DNA of 62,562 nucleotides from Macrocybe gigantea (Eukaryota > Basidiomycota > Agaricomycetes > Agaricales > Callistosporiaceae): NCBI GenBank assembly GCA_011319805.1, contig SJRY01000045.1:1-62562 (forward strand), given 5' to 3'. The position numbers were made by a program, and so were the translations under genes. Positions 57,902 to 62,562 of this stretch are shown here, piece after piece (position 1 is the first letter of the stretch; each line of letters starts with the position of its first letter). Under the pieces are notes generated by a model. That model searched no databases, was not told where the DNA came from, and worked only from the letters and a program-made list of their open reading frames with translations.

Positions 57902-58584
57902 CTGAGAGAGGAATTTTTAAGAAAAAGAGAGAGTGTGTAGTTCTTCTGCAAGGTCATATAGCAGTAGTATTTTTCGTAGGTTCTTGTAATGCAATATATC
58001 CACTGTCTGTCGCAAACAGGTATAGTATAAATATGATTCGATTGGGACAAAATTTACGTGTTGATCACGAATTTACCGGAGAAATGCCCATTGGCTAGAG
58101 GCCATGTCTTCTCTTCCATGATGGTTTAACCTCGATGACGACTACGATCCACCTCAGACAACGTCCCGAACAAGCCAGGAGACCATGCCTAATTTCAAAT
58201 GACCCGTACCAAGACTCGGTGTTGCTGGAGGCTTCATCGGTCTTGGCCTACAAAGAATCTAGGTGGCGTCCACGTTTTCTACGAAGCCCGATCGATAGGG
58301 TCCTTTTCCTGTAGACCTAAACCAGGACCCCTGAAAACTCACCAAAATGCCTGATCCCCCGTGGTCCTCCTAAACCCTAATCGATTGCAGATCATCTTAT
58401 CTACGCATCAATCTCTCACAAAACAACATCTACAGTAAAGGAAAAGTTCATTTACATTTCATTTCGTTTGATGTTTACGTAGGAAAGCACTTCTCCTATG
58501 GTTACAAACGCAGAGACAAGAGAATCGATAATGTTACGCATTTGTCCATGTTTTTTTTTCTCATTTCGCTTCCGCTCTACCAAT
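57902..58584. other. Intergenic between convergent genes
   Basis: 683 bp between the permease and cyclophilin 3' ends. No gene is seen. Confidence 0.5.
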
Positions 58585-59358
58585 TTACAGCGTTCCGCTG
58601 TTCTCGATCTTGATGGCCTTGCTGGTCTTTCCAGAGGCAGAGCCCTGCTGTTCGATCGTCTTCACGACGTCCAGCCTTCAACGACCTCACCTGTCGATGA
58701 CGTAATACAACATCAGCGGCACTTCCTTGCGCAGGAAAGGGAAGGAACTCACCAAAGACGACATGGGCGCCGTCCAACCAGGAGGTGACGACAGTGGTGA
58801 TGAAGAACTGCGAGCCGTTCGTGTTCTTTCCAGCGTTGGCCATGGACAACAAACCCGGCTTGTTGTGCTTGAGTTGGAAATTCTCATCTGCACATCCAGA
58901 GATCACGTCGATCAGGTCATCAAAAAGGACCGAAAAAGAAAGCGCGCAAGATACGTACCAGCAAACTTCTCGCCGTAGATGGACTTGCCGCCGGTTCCGT
59001 CGCCACGCGTAAAGTCGCCGCCTTGGAGCATGAACTTGGGGATCACACGGTGGAACGTGGAGCCCTTGTACCCAAAGCCGTGTTGGCCGGTCGCCAGCTC
59101 ACGGAAATTGCGTGCCGTCTTTGGCACAACGTCGTCAAAAAGTTTGAAAACGATGCGACCTGCAGGCTGGCCGCCGATGCTGATGTCGAACTGGATAGAT
59201 CATCGATGCGATGCGATGAGGAAATGAAAAGAAAACAAATGAATTAGTTGTGAGATCGGAGCTTTCATTTCAGGCGATCGGAAAAGAAAATAAAAGATCG
59301 GACACCAGCGGGGAACGGTGCGAAGATCGGAGGAAAGACTCACGAATACGTTGGACAT
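58585..59358 (-). CDS. CPR1: Cyclophilin A (peptidyl-prolyl isomerase)
   Basis: ATG 59358 gives MSNVF, then a long first intron, [60 protein letters not shown] (catalytic Arg) and [15 protein letters not shown], then [15 protein letters not shown] (active-site Gln and Phe), [10 protein letters not shown] (active-site Trp), VVEG and [17 protein letters not shown], ending at TAA 58587-58585. The single-domain cytosolic form has about 163 residues. It isomerises X-Pro bonds and binds cyclosporin. One base is missing near 58,674, next to the EVVEG codons (CC/GG run), which shifts the last exon. All catalytic residues are present. Confidence 0.95.
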
Positions 59359-59565
59359 GATGAAGAGGATGTGGAGGAAAGAGAGATGGGGTCTGAGCGA
59401 TATGCCAATCAGTCTCTCTCGTTATAAAACATCCGGCTGTTACCGATCCGTCACATGTCACATGATCATGATATCACAGTTCACCAAACGAGCTCTTCAT
59501 TCGTTACAGGTCTAGGAAACAAGTCTGTACAATTCATTACCAGTGGCGATAGGAAATTAGTGGCG

Positions 59566-62562
59566 TCAGTGGCTGCCGGTCCTAGCTTTCTTGGGCTCGA
59601 GGCTATGCCCAGAACGGGGCTGTTCAAAGCCCTCTGCTTGGCTGCCAAACGAACCAAAGAACGGCGTGGCTGGGCTGAGCGTCGACGGGGTATGTGAGGA
59701 GTAGGTAAGACTAGGTGAAATAAGCGGCGGCGACGTCTGTTCCGTATCGTACACATGCAGTCGCTGATCGCGGTAGTGGCAATTCGGCTCAGCGCCACCG
59801 CCGCCGTGGTGATACATCTTCGAATTGGAATCGTAGTTCATGTTTGTGTTGCCACCGCGGATGGTGATGCTGTCCGCATGGTCGTTGTCATATATGATAA
59901 TCGGATCCCGGCTGCTCAGATTCTTATTCACGGCGTGGTTATTGTTGCTATTCTGGTGATTCGTGCTACCAACGTTCGAACTCAAGCTATTGTGCTGATA
60001 ATGGCGTAGGTGGGTGCTAGTAGATGTTGTGCGATGCGGAAGCGTGGTCGAACGCAGGTGTGCCTGTTGATAATGAACGCGATTGGTCGCAGAAGCCGAA
60101 AGCTGGCCAAATGAAGGCGACTTCTGAGTCTGATGAGAAGCTTCATGGTCTCGCGAAAGGCGAGCGTTGACGTGTGCAGGGTGGATACGATGATTATGCT
60201 TCGCCGCCACGCCGTGTCTGTGGCCGTCGCTGTTGACCTGAGCCTGCGTCTGTTGCAAATTCTGCACATTCTGATGCGCCGCAGGGCTTGTGTGGAATTC
60301 TTCTTCTTCATGCACAAGACTGTGGCGGTCTCCGGCAGCCGGAGAGAAAAGGGCTTGATCGTGGTGCGGCTGGTGGACAGAAATGGTTGAAGCCTGCGTG
60401 CGAAATCCACGCATTCCCATGCCAATGTTGATATTGGCGTCGCTGTCTCTGCGGTGCCGGGTCGAGTCAAGAGGTGGTGGTCTCCGCCGTTGAGCAGTTG
60501 CTTCCGCATGAGCACGCATAATGAATTCCTCCGTCGCGGTATAACCATTTCGGGCTTGAACAGGTCGAGGACGGATATGTTGGACGTGATCAAAGGTCAG
60601 GTCTATTTCCTCTTGAGCCTCGCGTCCGACGAAGGGACGATCTCGGTATCCAGTCTGAGCAACGGAATATGAGTGGTTGTTCTGGAAAGCCGCGCCATTA
60701 TTCAGCGAGTCAAGGAGAGCGGCCATAGTTGGTTCCATCGCAGGCTGCTTGGACTCTTGGGGCTGATGAGCACTGATGTGATAAGGGTTGGAATGCGACG
60801 GCGTATGAGTTCTCGATGAAGGGTAGTGGCGACCGGGCGCCAAAGAGTAATCAACAGTGAACGGAGGGGTATGATACGGAAGCGGCGAACTGTAATGTAA
60901 GCGGTTATTGATTTCGTTCGGGTATCGATTGGGTAGCGCCGGAATTGGGGATGCAAGGTAAAGTCTGGTGAGATTTGGTTTCGAAGTTCTTGACCACGTA
61001 GGTTCAATAAGGCCGCCTGTGCGATGGTGAGCCTAGCAGGGGACTGGTCGCCCTCCCTGGCTGCCTTTCAGATCGCTGTACACATGTAAATCTACAGAAG
61101 ATGGCAAACTCGATGGCACTAACCCGTAATTCTCGTTGTTCCGCAGTGTCGGAAAAGCGGACCGAGATCCTGCTTCCGGGATCATTCCAGCCCCTGATCA
61201 TTCGGCCGTGCAAGCGTTCAATTATTTCTTCGGCAGCGGCACGAGTTTCGAGCCTAAGTATCGAGGTTTACTATGAGTGGTACAGACCATGATAATCGTT
61301 CCACACCTGACAAAGGCGATGATTCGCGGAGGGTTACTCAACCTAGTCTGGAAAAAACGGCTACTGACGATTCGGTGGGGGGATACCAAGGCGGCCAAAG
61401 TCTGGAGCGCGGGATTAAAAGGAGACATGGTTGATGCGGTCTGTAGTCCCTACCGGTTCGTCAATGCTCAGAGGCAGTCTGCAAAGCGCATATATGAACA
61501 TAAATCTCCTCTACGGAGACAGGACCATAAGCGTACCCTTCCATATAGAGGTTTGTGCTACTAGGATCTGCCAGGCTAGCCATTTTAGCTTTGAATGACG
61601 CCTCTTCTATATATTGGCCGCAGCCTTCGTGATCCCAGCCAGAATGTGCATTGTGGTCCAATTGAAGATTCAAGTGTGCATAAGGAGTTCCTGGAATCTT
61701 GTGTATTTGCTATATCGAGGCTGTTAGTCGTAGCGCAGAGTGGAATTGATGCAAAGTACCTTGGAAAACGTAGGATGAAGGTTGCGATAACGTCGCAGCG
61801 ATGTGATGCATCGTTCCGCAGCTTCGATTGACTCAAATCTAGAAAAGAAAGGATCAGGCATTGATCGAAGACGCCAAAAAGACTTACAATACAAAACCAT
61901 AACCACTTTCGCTATCTCTAACGTGTCTTGTGAAAGTCCGAACGCTCCTGATGGTACCGAAAGGCGCTGCGAGCGCATATAGCTGGTCTTCTGGGAAATG
62001 CGGGGGCAAACCATTAATATAGACGTTTGGGGTCTTGTCTACCAAAAGTGACTCGTGCAAATCGTTCGTGTTCGTTTCGGGTGAATGGACATGAGAAAGC
62101 AGGCTTGCGTTTGTTGCTCGCGAGGTAACTTGCTGGAACTGGAAATCTTGCTGAACAGGAAGCGGATTAGTTGAAGAATCGATATCGAAAAAGGGTGCTG
62201 GTGCTGAATCTGGCTGCGCGATGGGCTCAACGTTGGGGAGGGGGATCGTGGGCTGGGCTGGAGCGGGCGGCAGCTGTGGCGACGTGATGTCCGCGACCTC
62301 TGCTCTGAGAAACCAGGCGCGGCAAGGCGGAGGATTCTTCCGGGGCAGGTTCTGTCTCACTTGACACTGGGTATATGCGCATCAAATACATGCCGTGCGT
62401 AAAAATCAGCTGCGTACCTTTCGCGGGATGCATGCGCGGGATGGAGTCGTCGGGTCCGAAGGATGAGAGGTAAATCTCGACGTCGGATGAGTCGGTGCTG
62501 TCGACCTCGGTTTCCTCAGAATCGGCACGGCGACCGCGTCTACGCCGCGCACTGCGTTCAGG
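59566..62562 (-). CDS. RBMS-like RNA-binding protein with two RRMs (5' end outside window)
   Basis: The gene enters from the right edge with an acidic exon (DSEETEVDSTDSSDVEIYL, FGPDDSIPRMHPAK). After a Pro-rich linker, RRM1 has RNP2 VYINGL and RNP1 SGYGFVLF, with PHFPEDQLYALAAPFGTI between them. A linker IPGTPYAHLNLQ and KMASLADPSS leads to RRM2 (TNLYMEGLPLSIDEPTLAAL, SSRFFQTRLSNPPRIIAFV, LHGRMIRGW). The long C-terminus is low complexity, rich in His, Ser, Asn and Gln (HRHGVAAKHNHRIHPAH, NHQNSNNNHAVNKN), ending at 59566. The two-RRM spacing and linker resemble RBMS/MSSP-type single-stranded nucleic-acid binders. One C is missing near 60,932 (RRYP followed by NRYPNEI), and it shifts the frame between RRM2 and the tail. 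Confidence 0.88.

Noticed and set aside
1..62562. tRNA, rRNA, CRISPR or LTR retrotransposon
   Set aside because: No cloverleaf with a GTTCGAATC-type arm, no regularly spaced short repeats, and no reverse transcriptase or integrase motifs were seen. Only one inverted-repeat element is supported.

Overview
The window is nuclear DNA of a mushroom-forming basidiomycete (Agaricomycetes). Evidence for this is genes split by many 50-70 bp GT-AG introns, five copies of the fungal FunK1 protein-kinase family, F-box/LRR-type proteins with an N-terminal coiled coil, a DUF7330 protein and ordinary eukaryotic housekeeping genes. No tRNA, rRNA, CRISPR array or bacterial-style operon was seen.

Layout. 1-5.2 kb holds little that can be recognised apart from the first exon of a leftward gene. 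5.3-6.9 kb encodes a protein with a long Glu/Arg/Lys/Gln/Ala repeat. 7.7-13.8 kb carries an F-box protein, the TFIIA gamma subunit and a SET-MYND methyltransferase-like protein. 13.9-48 kb is a FunK1 neighbourhood: kinase A on the + strand and kinases B, C, D and E on the - strand, interspersed with an amidase remnant, CSN5, a glycine-rich protein, ribosomal protein eL20, a second F-box protein, an OXLD1-like protein and a DUF7330 protein. Copies or fragments of a maleylacetate reductase (MAR) gene lie upstream of kinases C, D and E, and another fragment lies about 2.4 kb upstream of B. Only the MAR copy at 46.75-47.96 kb is nearly complete. Kinase D carries a 728 bp inverted-repeat element in an intron. 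46.7-57.9 kb is a catabolic block: MAR, hydroxyquinol 1,2-dioxygenase, a quinate/shikimate dehydrogenase-like enzyme, type II 3-dehydroquinase, a SnoaL-like protein and a quinate-type permease. 58.5-62.56 kb has cyclophilin A and an RBMS-like two-RRM protein that runs off the window.

How the genes fit together. The permease, dehydrogenase and dehydroquinase would import quinate and take it to 3-dehydroshikimate. The dioxygenase and MAR open hydroxyquinol and reduce maleylacetate to 3-oxoadipate. The steps in between (dehydroshikimate to protocatechuate to hydroxyquinol) are not encoded here. All five kinase genes have a CACGTG box about 95-115 bp upstream of the ATG, which suggests shared regulation.

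Caveat. Many conserved genes, including eL20, TFIIA gamma and cyclophilin A, are each broken by single-base shifts. Nearly all are deletions and many sit in homopolymers. This looks like a consensus-sequence artefact more than widespread gene death, so frameshifts noted below are not by themselves evidence of pseudogenes.
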